From Pantoea dispersa (GTDB taxonomy: Bacteria > Pseudomonadota > Gammaproteobacteria > Enterobacterales > Enterobacteriaceae), in the NCBI RefSeq assembly GCF_014155765.1, contig NZ_SCKT01000007.1, forward strand, positions 43,362 to 107,361: a stretch of DNA of 64,000 nt, in the 5' to 3' direction. A program made the translations under genes and the position numbers. This document shows, piece after piece, positions 30,705 through 40,972 of the stretch. The number at the start of each line of letters is the position of its first letter. Positions within the stretch are counted from its first letter, which is position 1. Under the pieces are notes generated by a model. That model saw only the letters and a program-made list of their open reading frames with translations, ran no database searches and was not told the DNA's origin.

Positions 30705-30837
30705 CAATAACGGCGCAAGCCGACCCCTTTTTTAACAGCGCGACAACCTCGCGCGGTGGATGGCTTCATCTCAATTAACATATTGAGATGAGGCCTTTTG
30801 TTTTCTTAGCGGCAAGGAGCCGCGACTGGAGGTTTTG

Positions 30838-32616
30838 ATGACACAGCGTCATCTGCTGGCGGTGCTGATTAGCGCGGCCTTACTGCTACCCGGACAGGCC
30901 GCGTCAGCGGCTGATGATGACATGCTGCGCGCGTTCAGCGAAGCAGCGCGCACCCTGCCGCCGGCACCGGCAGCAAAACCACAGCCACCTGCAAAACCGG
31001 CCGCTAAACCGGCGGCGAAAACCGTCAGCAAGGCAGAGAAAAAAGCCGCAACAGCGCCCGATCACAGTGCGGAACTGACGCGTCTGCGCGCCCGCGTGGC
31101 GGAACTCGAAAAGCTTTCTGCGGCACCTGCGGTGAAAGCGGACGATGCGTTAAAGGCGCAGCTGGCTGCCAGCGACAAAAAGCTGGCAGCCCTCAGCGCG
31201 GAGAAGCAGCAGCAGGAGAAAAACATTGCCACGCTGCAGCAGGCGCTGAAAGAGGCACAGCAGCAGCAAAGCACCGGCAGCGCCCAACTGATGAAGCAGC
31301 TCAACGACGCGCGCGCGGCGGCCACCCAGAGCGCCGACGCGCTGAAGGCGCTGAAAGCGGAAAACGACAAGGCGCTGGCGGCGCTGCAGGCAGAGAGCAA
31401 AAAGCAGCTCAGCGCCCAGCAGGCGGCAAGCGACAAAAAGCTGGCGGCGCTCAGCGCGGAGAAGCAGCAGCAGGAGAAAAACATCGCCACGCTGCAGCAG
31501 GCGCTGAAAGAGGCACAGCAGCAGCAAAGCTCCGGCAGCGCCCAGCTGACGAAACAGCTCAGTGACGCCCGCGCGGCGGTTACTCAGAGCGCCGACGCGC
31601 TTAAAGCGCTGAAAGCGGAAAACGATAAGGCGCTGGCGGCGCTGCAGGCAGAGAGCAAAAAACAGCTCAGCGCCCAGCAGGCCGCAAGTGACAAAAAGCT
31701 GGCGGCCTTACAGGCAGAAAACGAGAAGGCGCTGGCGGCGCTGCAGGCTGAGAGTAAAAAGCAGCTCAGCGCACAACAGGCTGAGAGCGCCCAAAAACTG
31801 GCCGCGCAGCAGACTGCAAGCGACAAGCAGCTGAAAGCGTTACAGTCTCAGCAGACGGAAAGCGAGAAGAAGCTCACCGCACTGCAGACGCAGCAGGCCG
31901 AGCGTGAAAAACAACTCGCTGCGCTGGATAGCGAAAAACAGCAGCAGGCGCACAATCTGGCGCAGCTGACGCGGGAACTGGAGGCAGCGAAGCAGCAACC
32001 GGCCGCCGCGCCGAAACTTTCTGCCCCGAAAAGCGATGCCGAACGCGATGGTTATACGCTGGGTCAGTTCATCGCCAGCAATGCGGTGGTGCAGTTGCAG
32101 ATGGTAAAAGACATCGGCCTCAGCATCAGTATGGATCAGCTGATTGCCGGCTTAACCACCCAGCTGCAAAGCGGTGATTCGCTGCTCGATGGCGAAGAGA
32201 TGGCGCGCCGTTACGCCACCATGCAGGCTTCCATTGGCAAAGGACTGAACGCACTGATTGAAAAAGGTTACGCGCAGCTGGACAAGAAAGTGGCGAAGCG
32301 TAAAGCGCTGAAGAAAGATCTCGGCATGCAGTGGTTTGCGGTGAAAAGCGTGAAAGGCAAACTGCTGCCGGACCAGCAGGCGGCGGTCAGCGTCCGCGTC
32401 ACCACTTTGAGCGGCAAAGTAATCAACGATTTTTCGCACGATCAGGTGCCGTTCAACGACAGCCTGCCGCCACTGTTGCAGGAGGGCATGTCGCTGACCG
32501 GTAAAGGCGGCGCAGTGGAAGGCTGGGCGCTGGCGAAAGATATTTACGAGCGCGAGCCGCTGCCACCGTGGGTCGCGCCGTATGATGTGATCCATTATCA
32601 GCTGACCATCAAATAA
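30838..32616 (+). CDS. Secreted coiled-coil protein with C-terminal FKBP_N-like domain
   Basis: 592 residues from ATG 30838 (GGAGG seven bases upstream). Signal peptide LLAVLISAALLLPGQAASA. Then a Pro/Ala/Lys-rich stretch and ~300 residues of Ala/Gln/Lys-rich coiled coil, built from 86-codon tandem repeats (copies starting at 31174, 31432 and, partial, 31690). The C-terminal ~190 residues begin with DGYTLGQFIASNAVVQLQ, which resembles the FKBP_N dimerisation domain of FkpA/FklB, followed by a possible degenerate FKBP fold (VSVRVTTLSGKVINDF... VIHYQLTI) that lacks the usual active-site VIPGW. Likely periplasmic, perhaps a scaffold or chaperone; function inferred only. A terminator follows. Confidence 0.82.
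   Translation: MTQRHLLAVLISAALLLPGQAASAADDDMLRAFSEAARTLPPAPAAKPQPPAKPAAKPAAKTVSKAEKKAATAPDHSAELTRLRARVAELEKLSAAPAVKADDALKAQLAASDKKLAALSAEKQQQEKNIATLQQALKEAQQQQSTGSAQLMKQLNDARAAATQSADALKALKAENDKALAALQAESKKQLSAQQAASDKKLAALSAEKQQQEKNIATLQQALKEAQQQQSSGSAQLTKQLSDARAAVTQSADALKALKAENDKALAALQAESKKQLSAQQAASDKKLAALQAENEKALAALQAESKKQLSAQQAESAQKLAAQQTASDKQLKALQSQQTESEKKLTALQTQQAEREKQLAALDSEKQQQAHNLAQLTRELEAAKQQPAAAPKLSAPKSDAERDGYTLGQFIASNAVVQLQMVKDIGLSISMDQLIAGLTTQLQSGDSLLDGEEMARRYATMQASIGKGLNALIEKGYAQLDKKVAKRKALKKDLGMQWFAVKSVKGKLLPDQQAAVSVRVTTLSGKVINDFSHDQVPFNDSLPPLLQEGMSLTGKGGAVEGWALAKDIYEREPLPPWVAPYDVIHYQLTIK
31174..31790 (+). repeat. In-frame 258-bp (86-codon) repeats within the coiled-coil gene
   Basis: GACAAAAAGCTGGC recurs at 31174, 31432 and 31690, exactly 258 bases apart. 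The first two units are near-identical at DNA level over most of their length; the third is truncated. Such repeats allow length variation by recombination without frameshift. Confidence 0.88.
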
Positions 32617-32622
32617 CCTCTG

Positions 32623-32648
32623 GCCCGCCGTCTGGCGGGCTTTTTTTT
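32623..32648 (+). terminator. Rho-independent terminator
   Basis: Stem GCCCGCC / GGCGGGC, loop GTCT, then eight T residues, seven bases after the coiled-coil gene. Confidence 0.95.
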
Positions 32649-32655
32649 CAATATT

Positions 32656-32716
32656 GCGCGATAAATCGCGCCGCTACTGATTCGTGCACTTATTGTAGCG
32701 GCGCGATTCATCGCGC
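32656..32716. repeat. GTAG-headed hairpin pair
   Basis: Left arm GCGCGATAAATCGCGC + CGCTAC (32656-32677) and right arm GTAG + CG + GCGCGATTCATCGCGC (32695-32716). Both arms here have the GCGCGAT stem, unlike most pairs in the window. Confidence 0.85.
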
Positions 32717-32832
32717 GTTTTTCTCTCTGCCCTTGCGGGTGGCATTGATTTTCCCCGCGTCTGGCCGCATGTTAGTAAAATTGCGCCGCGCCCCTGCGCG
32801 CGGCCCCACTCCATGATGAAAGGACTGCGCTT

Positions 32833-34875
32833 ATGACCAATCCGTTACTCACGCCTTTTACGCTACCGCCTTTTTCCGCCATCAAACCTGAGCACGTGGT
32901 TCCCGCTGTAACTGAAGCGCTGAACGACTGTCGCGCGGCGGTGGAGCGCGTAGTGGCGCAGGGCGCGCCTTACACCTGGGAAAATTTAGTCCAGCCGCTG
33001 GCGGAAGTGGACGATCGCCTGGGCCGCATCTTCTCGCCGGTCAGCCATCTCAACTCGGTAAAAAACAGCCCGGAACTGCGCGAAGCCTACGAGCAGACGC
33101 TGCCGCTGCTGTCCGAATACAGCACCTGGGTGGGTCAGCACGAAGGCCTGTATCAGGCGTATCGCAACCTGCGTGAGGGCGAGAGCTACGCACAGCTGGA
33201 TACCGCGCAGAAGAAAGCGGTGGATAACAGCCTGCGCGACTTTGAGCTGTCCGGTATCGGCCTCGATAAACAGAAACAGAAACGCTATGGCGAGATCGCC
33301 GCGCGCCTCTCCGAACTGGGATCGGCTTACAGCAACAACGTGCTGGACGCCACCATGGGCTGGAGCAAACTGATCACCGACGAAGCTGAACTGGCGGGCA
33401 TGCCGGAGAGCGCACTGGCCGCAGCCAAAGCGCAGGCGGAAGCCAAACAGCAGGAAGGCTGGCTGCTGACGCTGGATATCCCGAGCTATCTGCCGGTGAT
33501 GACCTACTGCGACAACGCCGCGCTGCGTGAAGAGATGTATCGCGCCTATTCCACCCGTGCCTCCGATCAGGGCCCGAACGCCGGTAAATGGGACAATGGC
33601 CCAATCATGGCGGAAGAGCTGGCGCTGCGCCACGAGCTGGCCGAGCTGCTGGGCTTTGACTCGTTCGCCGACAAATCGCTGGCAACCAAAATGGCGGAAA
33701 GCCCGTCTCAGGTGATCGACTTCCTGAACGACCTCGCCAAACGCGCGCGCCCGCAGGGTGAAAAAGAGCTGGCGAAGCTGCGTGCCTTCGCCAAAAAAGA
33801 GTTTGGCGTGGATGAGATGAATCCGTGGGATCTCACCTATTACGGCGAGAAGCAGAAACAGCATCTGTATACCATCAGCGACGAACAGCTGCGTCCGTAC
33901 TTCCCGGAATCACGCGCGGTGAACGGCCTGTTTGAAGTGGTGAAGCGCATTTATGGCATCACCGCCAAAGAGCGTACCGACGTGGATGTTTATCATCCGG
34001 ACGTGCGTTTCTTCGACCTGTACGACGAGAGCGGCGAGCTGCGTGGCAGCTTCTACCTCGACCTCTACGCGCGCGAGCACAAGCGCGGCGGCGCGTGGAT
34101 GGATGACTGCGTCGGGCAGATGCGCAAAGCCGATGGCAGTCTGCAGAAGCCGGTGGCGTACCTGACCTGTAACTTCAATCGCCCGGTACAGGGCAAACCG
34201 GCGCTGTTCACTCACGATGAAGTGACCACACTGTTCCACGAGTTCGGCCACGGCCTGCACCACATGCTGACGCGCATCGAAGCGCCGGGCGTATCCGGCA
34301 TCAACGGCGTGCCTTGGGATGCGGTCGAGCTGCCGAGCCAGTTTATGGAAAACTGGTGCTGGGAGCCGGAAGCGCTGGCGTTCATCTCCGGCCATTACGA
34401 AACCGGTGAGCCGCTGCCGAAAGCGCTGCTGGATAAAATGCTGGCGGCGAAGAACTATCAGGCGGCGCTGTTCATTTTGCGTCAGCTGGAGTTCGGCCTG
34501 TTCGATTTCCGTCTGCACACCGAGTTCGATCCGGCGCAGGGCGCGCAAATCCTCGAAACCCTGCGTGAAGTGAAAAAGCAGGTTGCCGTGGTGCCGAGTC
34601 CGGAGTGGGGCCGCTTCCCGCACGCCTTCAGCCACGTGTTTGCCGGTGGCTACGCGGCGGGTTACTACAGCTATCTGTGGGCCGACGTGCTGGCTGCCGA
34701 TGCCTATTCGCGCTTCGAAGAAGAGGGCATCTTCAACCGTCAGACCGGTCAGTCGTTCCTCGACAACATCCTGACGCGCGGCGGTTCCGAAGAGCCGATG
34801 GAGCTGTTCAAACGCTTCCGCGGCCGTGAACCGCAGCTGGATGCGATGCTGGAACACTACGGAATTCAGGGATAA
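32833..34875 (+). CDS. prlC: Oligopeptidase A
   Basis: 680 residues, the E. coli length. M3 metallopeptidase with HEFGH near residue 469 ([15 protein letters not shown]) and a downstream zinc-ligand Glu region ([14 protein letters not shown]). It degrades signal peptides and small peptides in the cytoplasm. Followed by rsmJ eight bases later, an operon as in E. coli. Confidence 0.97.
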   Translation: MTNPLLTPFTLPPFSAIKPEHVVPAVTEALNDCRAAVERVVAQGAPYTWENLVQPLAEVDDRLGRIFSPVSHLNSVKNSPELREAYEQTLPLLSEYSTWVGQHEGLYQAYRNLREGESYAQLDTAQKKAVDNSLRDFELSGIGLDKQKQKRYGEIAARLSELGSAYSNNVLDATMGWSKLITDEAELAGMPESALAAAKAQAEAKQQEGWLLTLDIPSYLPVMTYCDNAALREEMYRAYSTRASDQGPNAGKWDNGPIMAEELALRHELAELLGFDSFADKSLATKMAESPSQVIDFLNDLAKRARPQGEKELAKLRAFAKKEFGVDEMNPWDLTYYGEKQKQHLYTISDEQLRPYFPESRAVNGLFEVVKRIYGITAKERTDVDVYHPDVRFFDLYDESGELRGSFYLDLYAREHKRGGAWMDDCVGQMRKADGSLQKPVAYLTCNFNRPVQGKPALFTHDEVTTLFHEFGHGLHHMLTRIEAPGVSGINGVPWDAVELPSQFMENWCWEPEALAFISGHYETGEPLPKALLDKMLAAKNYQAALFILRQLEFGLFDFRLHTEFDPAQGAQILETLREVKKQVAVVPSPEWGRFPHAFSHVFAGGYAAGYYSYLWADVLAADAYSRFEEEGIFNRQTGQSFLDNILTRGGSEEPMELFKRFRGREPQLDAMLEHYGIQG

Positions 34876-34883
34876 GCCTGCTT

Positions 34884-35648
34884 GTGAAGATCGGTTTAGT
34901 GGATGAAACAGGCGCCGGAGACGGCGCCTTATTACATTTGGCGCAGCGCTGGGGGCTGGAGCAGGACGACAGCGCCACGCTGGCGCTGGTGCTGACAGCG
35001 CAGCATCTGGAGCTGCGTAAAGTGGACGAGCCGAAGCTCGGCGGCATCTTTGTCGATTTCGTTTCCGGCGCGATGGCGCACCGGCGCAAATTTGGCGGCG
35101 GACGTGGCGAAGCGGTGGCGAAAGCGGTGGGCATCAAAGGGGATTATCTGCCCGACGTGGTGGATGCGACGGCGGGGCTGGGGCGCGATGCCTTTGTGCT
35201 GGCCGCGCTGGGCTGCCGCGTGCGTATGCTGGAGCGTCATCCGGTGGTCGCGGCGCTGCTGGAAGATGGTTTGCGGCGTGGCTATGAAGATGCGGAGATC
35301 GGCGGCTGGCTGCGCGAGCGCCTGACGCTGCTGCATGTGGTCAGCCAGCAGGCGCTGAGTGATATCACGCCGGCACCGGACGTGGTGTATCTCGATCCGA
35401 TGTATCCGCACCGGCAGAAAAGCGCGCTGGTGAAGAAGGAGATGCGGGTGTTTCAGTCGCTGGTGGGGCCGGACGAGGATGCCGATGCGCTGCTCGAACC
35501 GGCGCGCCGTCTGGCGAAGAAGCGCATCGTGGTGAAGCGCCCGGATTACGCACCGCCGCTGGCTGGCGTCGCCACCCAATCCGCAGTGGTGACCAAAAGC
35601 CACCGTTTCGATATTTATCCGCCGTTGGTTCAGGCGGTGCGGCAATAA
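34884..35648 (+). CDS. rsmJ: 16S rRNA (guanine1516-N2)-methyltransferase
   Basis: 254 residues from GTG 34884 (the E. coli protein begins MKICLIDETG; here [10 protein letters not shown]). Conserved [38 protein letters not shown] contains the SAM site; the [18 protein letters not shown] block holds the catalytic DPMY. It methylates G1516 of 16S rRNA. Translationally close to prlC. Confidence 0.95.
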   Translation: MKIGLVDETGAGDGALLHLAQRWGLEQDDSATLALVLTAQHLELRKVDEPKLGGIFVDFVSGAMAHRRKFGGGRGEAVAKAVGIKGDYLPDVVDATAGLGRDAFVLAALGCRVRMLERHPVVAALLEDGLRRGYEDAEIGGWLRERLTLLHVVSQQALSDITPAPDVVYLDPMYPHRQKSALVKKEMRVFQSLVGPDEDADALLEPARRLAKKRIVVKRPDYAPPLAGVATQSAVVTKSHRFDIYPPLVQAVRQ

Positions 35649-35652
35649 AACA

Positions 35653-35716
35653 GGTCGGCATTAATGCCGACCCTACCGTGTTAATGTTCATTGCAGGGTC
35701 GCCATTGATGGCGACC
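35653..35716. repeat. Hairpin pair with a fourth stem type
   Basis: Left arm 35653-35676 has stem GGTCGGCAT/ATGCCGACC then CTAC. Right arm 35693-35716 has GCAG (GTAG variant), then GGTCGCCAT/ATGGCGACC. Lies between the convergent rsmJ and uspA. Confidence 0.8.
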
Positions 35717-35747
35717 CAATCCGGTCCCGGCGACCCACGCCTCGCGG

Positions 35748-36185
35748 TTATTCCTCTTCCTCGTCGCGCAGCGGCACAATCAGCATATCGATATGCACGG
35801 TATTGATCAGCTGGCGCGCCGACGACATCAGCTTGCTCCAGAAATCCTGATGGTGTCCGCACACCACCAAATCAACATCGTATTTTTTAATCGCGTCCAC
35901 CAGCACCTGGCCGAGATCGCCGCTGCCGCTCAGGGTTTCGCTAATCGGATAACCGGCATTGGTGGAAAGCTCGCGCAGCGCGGTGTGTGTCTCTTCCGAA
36001 ATACGCTTCTGCATGTCGCCGAGGTTGACGTCAATCAGCCCGGTGTAGAGATCTGAATAGTTCACATCAACGTGAATCAGCGAGATTTTTGCATCATAAG
36101 GACGGGCCAGTGATACCGCTTTATCAACCAGTAACTGGCTTTCCGGGGAAAGGTCTACTGCAATCAGGATGTGTTTATAAGCCAT
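35748..36185 (-). CDS. uspA: Universal stress protein A
   Basis: 145 residues (E. coli 144). Starts [40 protein letters not shown], and has [20 protein letters not shown]. Cytoplasmic dimer induced in growth arrest. One or two extra acidic residues at the C-terminus (RDEEEE). Divergent from uspB. Confidence 0.96.
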   Translation of the reverse strand: MAYKHILIAVDLSPESQLLVDKAVSLARPYDAKISLIHVDVNYSDLYTGLIDVNLGDMQKRISEETHTALRELSTNAGYPISETLSGSGDLGQVLVDAIKKYDVDLVVCGHHQDFWSKLMSSARQLINTVHIDMLIVPLRDEEEE

Positions 36186-36607
36186 GATAAAACTCCTTTC
36201 TCAAGATTCTGGGGCAACCCGAATTTCTGCCGTTCGGCTGGCGTAATCCTTTGCGCGTAACGGCGATGAAGCGCCACCAACCACAATGTCAGCCACGCAG
36301 GCGAATAATTGTTATATCCCGAGTATAGCCAGAGTGGGTAGCAAATGCTGCAAACCGAAGCCCGGCTGTGAGTCAGATCATGGGTTATCGCTTTTTTCGC
36401 TCGCGCTGAACGAAAATCATCGCTGGAAAAAATTTAAACAGATCTCCTACACTGAAAATGAGGGCCACTCCCGTCCGGGTAGCGCGCTCAGGTCCGCATA
36501 ACAACAATGCAATTCGATTCATCTGTGGCTGGCTTATTTCCCGTGGGGCGTCTGCAGCTTTTCCCCGCTGCAGGTAACGTCATTGCGGCTCCAGCCGGGA
36601 GGGGAAC
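36186..36607. promoter_or_regulatory. uspA/uspB divergent promoter region
   Basis: 422 bases without a gene. On the minus strand TATACT at about 36319-36324 is a candidate uspA -10. On the plus strand CCTACACT at 36446-36453 resembles a sigma-S extended -10, fitting the known sigma-S control of uspB in E. coli. A GGGAGGGG ribosome site precedes uspB. Confidence 0.45.
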
Positions 36608-36943
36608 ATGATCAGCACTATCGCGCTTTTTTGGGCTCTGTGTGTGGTTTGTCTGGTGAATATGGCGCGTTACTTCTCATCGTTGCGCTCACTGCTGGCG
36701 GTGCTGCGCGGGTGCGATCCGTTGCTGTATCAGTATGTTGATGGTGCCGGTTTCTTTACGTCCCACGGTCAGCCGAGCAAGCAGGTGCGGCTGGTGCGCT
36801 ATATCTGGGAAAAACGCTATCGCGATCATCACGACGATGAATTTATTCGTCGCTGCGAGCGGGTGCGCGGTCAGTTTGTTCTGACCAGCGGGCTGTGTTT
36901 TCTGGTGGTGGTGAGCCTGATCGCCTTAGCGATTTGGCACTGA
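36608..36943 (+). CDS. uspB: Universal stress protein B
   Basis: 111 residues, nearly identical in pattern to E. coli UspB ([45 protein letters not shown]). Two membrane helices, one at each end. Stationary-phase inner-membrane protein linked to ethanol tolerance in E. coli. Confidence 0.95.
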   Translation: MISTIALFWALCVVCLVNMARYFSSLRSLLAVLRGCDPLLYQYVDGAGFFTSHGQPSKQVRLVRYIWEKRYRDHHDDEFIRRCERVRGQFVLTSGLCFLVVVSLIALAIWH

Positions 36944-36952
36944 GAGGGGAGC

Positions 36953-37005
36953 GGGTTCTGTCGCGGCGCGCTGTGTTGTATTCGCAACGCACCACGACAG
37001 AACCC
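36953..37005. terminator. Long hairpin between convergent uspB and pitA
   Basis: GGGTTCTGTCG at 36953-36963 pairs perfectly (11 bp) with CGACAGAACCC at 36995-37005; the interior can fold further. No T-run on either side, so it may be a factor-assisted or mRNA-end-stabilising bidirectional terminator. Confidence 0.5.
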
Positions 37006-37020
37006 TGCAACGCTGAAGCG

Positions 37021-38520
37021 TTAAATCAGCTTCAGCGCAATCCAGTACAGCGAGCCAGACAGCAAAATACACACCGGCAGGGTAAATACCCAGGCCATCG
37101 CGATATTTTTGATGGTGCGGCTTTGCAGCCCGCCGCCATCCACCAGCATGGTACCGGCAACCGACGATGACAGAATGTGCGTGGTCGAAACCGGCATCCC
37201 GGTGTAGCTGGCGATACCAATCGACACCGCCGCCGTTACCTGGGCCGACATGCCCTGCGCATACGTCATGCCTTTTTTACCAATCTTCTCGCCGATGGTG
37301 GTCGCCACGCGGCGCCAGCCAATCATGGTACCGATGCCGAGCGCCAGCGCGACCGCCACGATAATCCATACCGGCGCATACTCGATGGTGCCGAGCAGAT
37401 CGCCTTTCAACTTATTGAGGAAGCGCTTATCGTCGGCGCTGGTCTCCGGCAGCTTAGCGGCTTTGTCCGCGGTGTCGGAGATGCACAGCAGCAGACGGCG
37501 CATCTGACCGCGCTGGTCAGGCGTGAGATCGCTGTAGCTCTGCAGATTACCCAGCAGACCCTGCGCACGGTTAATCGCATCAAGCGCACGGGAGCTATCA
37601 CAATGGAACTCCTGCGGGCCGCCGAGCGACTCTTCCGGCGTCGGCACCGCCGGTGGCGCCATCTGCACGATGTGCGTCAGCGACTGGCCGTGCTGCTGGT
37701 AATACTGCTCCAGATGGTTCACCGCATCGCGCGTACGGGTGATGTCATAACCGGAGGCATTCATATTCACCACAAATCCCGCCGGCGCGACGCCAATCAG
37801 CACCAGCATGATCAGGCCGATGCCTTTCTGACCGTCGTTGGCACCGTGCGAATAGCTCACGCCAATGGCGGAGACAATCAGCGCGATACGCGTCCAGAAC
37901 GGCGGCTTTTTCTTGCCGTCGATCTTCTCGCGGTCAGCAGGCGTCATGTGAATGCGAGCCCGTTTTTTGGTGCTGCTCCAGTAGCGACGCAGCAGGAAAA
38001 TCAGGCCACCCGCAATGATCAGACCAACAATCGGCGACAGAATCAGGGAGAGGAAAATATTGATGACTTTCGGCAGGTTCAGCGCATCCACCACCGACGT
38101 GCCGGTCATCAGCGCATTGGTGAGACCAATACCGATGATGGCGCCGATCAGCGTGTGCGAACTGGACGCCGGTAAGCCGAGATACCAGGTACCGAGGTTC
38201 CAGATAATCGCCGCCAGCAGCATGGAGAACACCATGGCGAGCCCATGCGCCGAACCGACATTCAACAGCAAATCGGTTGGCAGCATATGCACGATGGCAT
38301 AAGCCACGCTCAAACCGCCGAGCAGCACACCTAAGAAGTTGAACACACCGGCCATCACAACCGCCAGTTGCGCCCGCATCGCACGGGTGTAAATGACTGT
38401 AGCGACCGCGTTGGCAGTGTCGTGAAAGCCGTTGATTGCTTCGTAAAACAACACAAACAGCAGAGCAAGAACCAATAACAGGCCGGTGCTTAGGTCAAGA
38501 CCAGCAAACAGATGTAGCAT
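37021..38520 (-). CDS. pitA: Low-affinity phosphate/metal-phosphate transporter PitA
   Basis: 499 residues from ATG 38520, aligning with the E. coli start [10 protein letters not shown]; the frame is open to 38571. PHO4-family repeats [19 protein letters not shown] and [19 protein letters not shown], and the central [13 protein letters not shown], are intact. It imports Pi as a metal-phosphate complex with H+. The middle cytoplasmic loop (~280-340) differs from E. coli, as is usual in this region. Confidence 0.96.
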   Translation of the reverse strand: MLHLFAGLDLSTGLLLVLALLFVLFYEAINGFHDTANAVATVIYTRAMRAQLAVVMAGVFNFLGVLLGGLSVAYAIVHMLPTDLLLNVGSAHGLAMVFSMLLAAIIWNLGTWYLGLPASSSHTLIGAIIGIGLTNALMTGTSVVDALNLPKVINIFLSLILSPIVGLIIAGGLIFLLRRYWSSTKKRARIHMTPADREKIDGKKKPPFWTRIALIVSAIGVSYSHGANDGQKGIGLIMLVLIGVAPAGFVVNMNASGYDITRTRDAVNHLEQYYQQHGQSLTHIVQMAPPAVPTPEESLGGPQEFHCDSSRALDAINRAQGLLGNLQSYSDLTPDQRGQMRRLLLCISDTADKAAKLPETSADDKRFLNKLKGDLLGTIEYAPVWIIVAVALALGIGTMIGWRRVATTIGEKIGKKGMTYAQGMSAQVTAAVSIGIASYTGMPVSTTHILSSSVAGTMLVDGGGLQSRTIKNIAMAWVFTLPVCILLSGSLYWIALKLI

Positions 38521-38760
38521 AAACGTTACGCCATTTTGGAGGACATGAACGCGGCGCATTATCTGCGACAACGTGCGCTATGGGAAAGAAAAATATAGCT
38601 CTTTTTTGTCTTAAATTTGTCATCCGGCAGGTAATTAAGGACAAAAAGACCGGAAAATGAGCAAGTTACAATATGACACATTTACGGCTTTTTTTTGACG
38701 CTGGCGCGAAAAGCCGCAGATCTCTACAATCAGCGCCTTTCAATCAGGTGGGTTAAGGCC

Positions 38761-39945
38761 GTGGAAAAATTTGACGTTATCATTATTGGTGCAGGCGCGG
38801 CCGGCATGTTCTGCGCGGCGCAGGCCGGGCAATTAGGCCGTCGCGTGCTGCTGCTGGATAACGGCAAGAAGGCAGGGCGTAAAATCCTGATGTCCGGCGG
38901 CGGCCGCTGCAACTTCACCAATCTCTACACTGAGCCGGCGGCGTACCTGTCGCACAATCCACATTTCTGTAAATCGGCGCTGGCGCGTTACACCCAGTGG
39001 GATTTCATCGATCTGGTTAATCGTCACGGCATCGCGTATCACGAGAAAACCCTTGGCCAGCTGTTCTGCGATGACTCGGCGCAGCAGATTGTCGACCTGC
39101 TGCTGAAAGAGTGTGAAGCCGGCCAGGTGACGCTGCGGTTGCGCAGCGAAGTGCTGAGCGTGGCGCGCGACGACGACGGTTATACGCTGCAGCTGAATGG
39201 CTCGGCGGTTCGCGCGGACAAACTGGTGATCGCCAGCGGTGGTCTGTCGATGCCGGGACTGGGGGCAACACCGTTCGGTTATAAGGTGGCGGAGCAGTTT
39301 GGCCTGCGCGTCCATCCAACGCGCGCCGCGCTGGTACCGTTTACGCTGCATAAGCCGCTGCTGGAGCAGCTGAACACGCTTTCCGGCGTGGCGCTGCCGA
39401 CCACCATCACCGCTCAGGACGGCACGCTGTTTAAAGAGGCGATGCTGTTTACCCACCGCGGCCTGTCCGGTCCGGCGGTGCTGCAGATCTCCAGCTACTG
39501 GCAGCCGGGCGAGTTTGTCACCGTCAACCTGTCGCCGGAGACGCCGCTGGACGATTTTATCGACGTGCAGCGCGCGGCGCATCCCAACCTCAGCCTGAAA
39601 AACAGCCTGGCGAAGATCCTGCCGAAGCGGCTGGTGGAAGTGCTGCAGGAGCTGCAGCAGATTCCGGACGTGACGCTGAAGCAGCTTAACAGCAAGCAGC
39701 AGAGTGAGCTGGTGACCACGCTGCACCAGTGGCGCGTGCAGCCAAACGGCACCGAAGGCTATCGTACCGCCGAAGTGACGCTGGGCGGCGTGGATACTTC
39801 GCAGCTGTCGTCAAAGACCATGGAAGCGCGCGACGTGCCAGGGCTCTATTTCATCGGCGAAGTGGTGGACGTGACGGGCTGGCTGGGTGGCTACAATTTC
39901 CAGTGGGCGTGGAGCTCGGCGTGGGCGTGCGCGCAGGCGGTTTAA
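38761..39945 (+). CDS. yhiN: NAD(P)/FAD-dependent oxidoreductase YhiN (HI0933 family)
   Basis: 394 residues from GTG 38761, matching the E. coli start MERFDAIIIGAGAAGMF and preceded by TTAAGG. FAD dinucleotide fold IIIGAGAAGMFCA, then GRKILMSGGGRCNFTN and the C-terminal GLYFIGEVVDVTGWLGGYNFQWAWSSAWACAQ. A flavoprotein of unproven substrate. Divergent from pitA, as in E. coli. It marks the end of the E. coli-like block. Confidence 0.93.
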   Translation: MEKFDVIIIGAGAAGMFCAAQAGQLGRRVLLLDNGKKAGRKILMSGGGRCNFTNLYTEPAAYLSHNPHFCKSALARYTQWDFIDLVNRHGIAYHEKTLGQLFCDDSAQQIVDLLLKECEAGQVTLRLRSEVLSVARDDDGYTLQLNGSAVRADKLVIASGGLSMPGLGATPFGYKVAEQFGLRVHPTRAALVPFTLHKPLLEQLNTLSGVALPTTITAQDGTLFKEAMLFTHRGLSGPAVLQISSYWQPGEFVTVNLSPETPLDDFIDVQRAAHPNLSLKNSLAKILPKRLVEVLQELQQIPDVTLKQLNSKQQSELVTTLHQWRVQPNGTEGYRTAEVTLGGVDTSQLSSKTMEARDVPGLYFIGEVVDVTGWLGGYNFQWAWSSAWACAQAV

Positions 39946-39970
39946 TTTTTTAATAGTCGAGTGGTTTTTC

Positions 39971-40348
39971 CCTCACCCTAACCCTCTCCCGCAAGCGGGA
40001 GAGGGAACTGGCCGGTGCCGGTTGAGGAAAGGGAACTGGGCGGTGCTGGTAGGGGAAGAAGGAACTGGCTGGTGCGCCAGGGTGCAATCGGTCATCTTCA
40101 GTCTTTGTCTGCGAGCTTTTCACACTTGCCCCCTGCTTCATGCCCCTTATTTTCCCCAGTTACGCACGGCATTCCCCGCCCGCAGCGGACCACTCCCTTG
40201 CCCGCTTGCGGGAGAGGGAACTGGGCGGTGCATGCCTTTCACATTTCCACCCGCTGCGCCTTCCTGGTTAACCCATGTGACGCACTGCCTTCCCCGCCCG
40301 CAGCGGACCGCTCCCTCTCCCGCTTGCGGGAGAGGGCCGGGGTGAGGG
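39971..40348. repeat. CCCTCTCCCG hairpin element repeats
   Basis: Three copies of the hairpin CCCTCTCCCG-CAAG/CTTG-GGGAGAGGG-type: 39982-40005 and 40313-40336 perfect, 40194-40217 degenerate. The block starts CCCTCACCC and ends GGGTGAGGG, so the ends are mirrored. CCCCGCCCGCAGCGGACC occurs twice, about 118 bases apart. This type of element is common in Proteobacteria and differs from the GTAG-headed families. No gene is seen in the 552-base gap 39946-40497. Confidence 0.8.
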
Positions 40349-40371
40349 CAAACCCAAACCCAAACCCAAAC
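40349..40371. repeat. Short AAACCC hexamer repeat
   Basis: About four tandem AAACCC units directly after the CCCTCTCCCG element. A simple-sequence tract, prone to slippage; no function seen. Confidence 0.75.
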
Positions 40372-40497
40372 GACTAAGAATCTCCCCCATTTGTCAGACT
40401 GCACTGACCGGCGCGTAGGCCTGGTCTCATTAACCTTAAACCTGCCAGTCCTTAAAATAGCCTGAGGCCAGCCGGTCAGCACAGGGGAAGCGCAGGG

Positions 40498-40863
40498 ATG
40501 AAAGACGCATACATGGATTGGTTCATTCACCACTTTATTCAGCCGCCGCGCCAGGCGCGCGTGCGTTTGCTGGCTTACACCGGCGGGCCGGTGGCAGCGC
40601 ATCAGCTGGCGAACAGCCTGCCGCGCTGGCTCACTAACGATGTGCAGCACCTGCGACGCGGCATGATGCGCGAGTATCGCGCGCAGATTAACGGCATGGC
40701 GCATTTTCCGGCGCTGGTGACGGATTTCAATGACGCGCGCACGCTGGCGCTGGCGGAGCTGCAGCCGCAAAAGGGAGGATGTATGCTGGTGATCAGTCCC
40801 GGCGCCGGGCTGTTCTTTCTGTTTCAGCCGCAGGGCGGTGGACGCGTAGGGCGTGTCGCTTAA
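40498..40863 (+). CDS. Hypothetical protein
   Basis: 121 residues; ATG 40498 has GGGGAAG seven bases upstream. A basic, soluble protein with the N-terminus MKDAYMDWFIHHFIQP and a hydrophobic C-terminal stretch MLVISPGAGLFFLFQPQGG. No recognised motif. It stands alone between the repeat block and the fimbrial operon. I believe it is real because of the ribosome site and codon use, but a longer minus-strand frame overlaps it. Confidence 0.5.
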   Translation: MKDAYMDWFIHHFIQPPRQARVRLLAYTGGPVAAHQLANSLPRWLTNDVQHLRRGMMREYRAQINGMAHFPALVTDFNDARTLALAELQPQKGGCMLVISPGAGLFFLFQPQGGGRVGRVA

Positions 40864-40972
40864 CGCGCTGCGGCACCCTGTCAGCCAGATAGTGGCGCCG
40901 CAGCAAAAGGCATGCTGAGCGCGTGCCAGAGAAATCAGAATTGCCAGCGCTGCCGCCCGGTAACTGGCGAAG

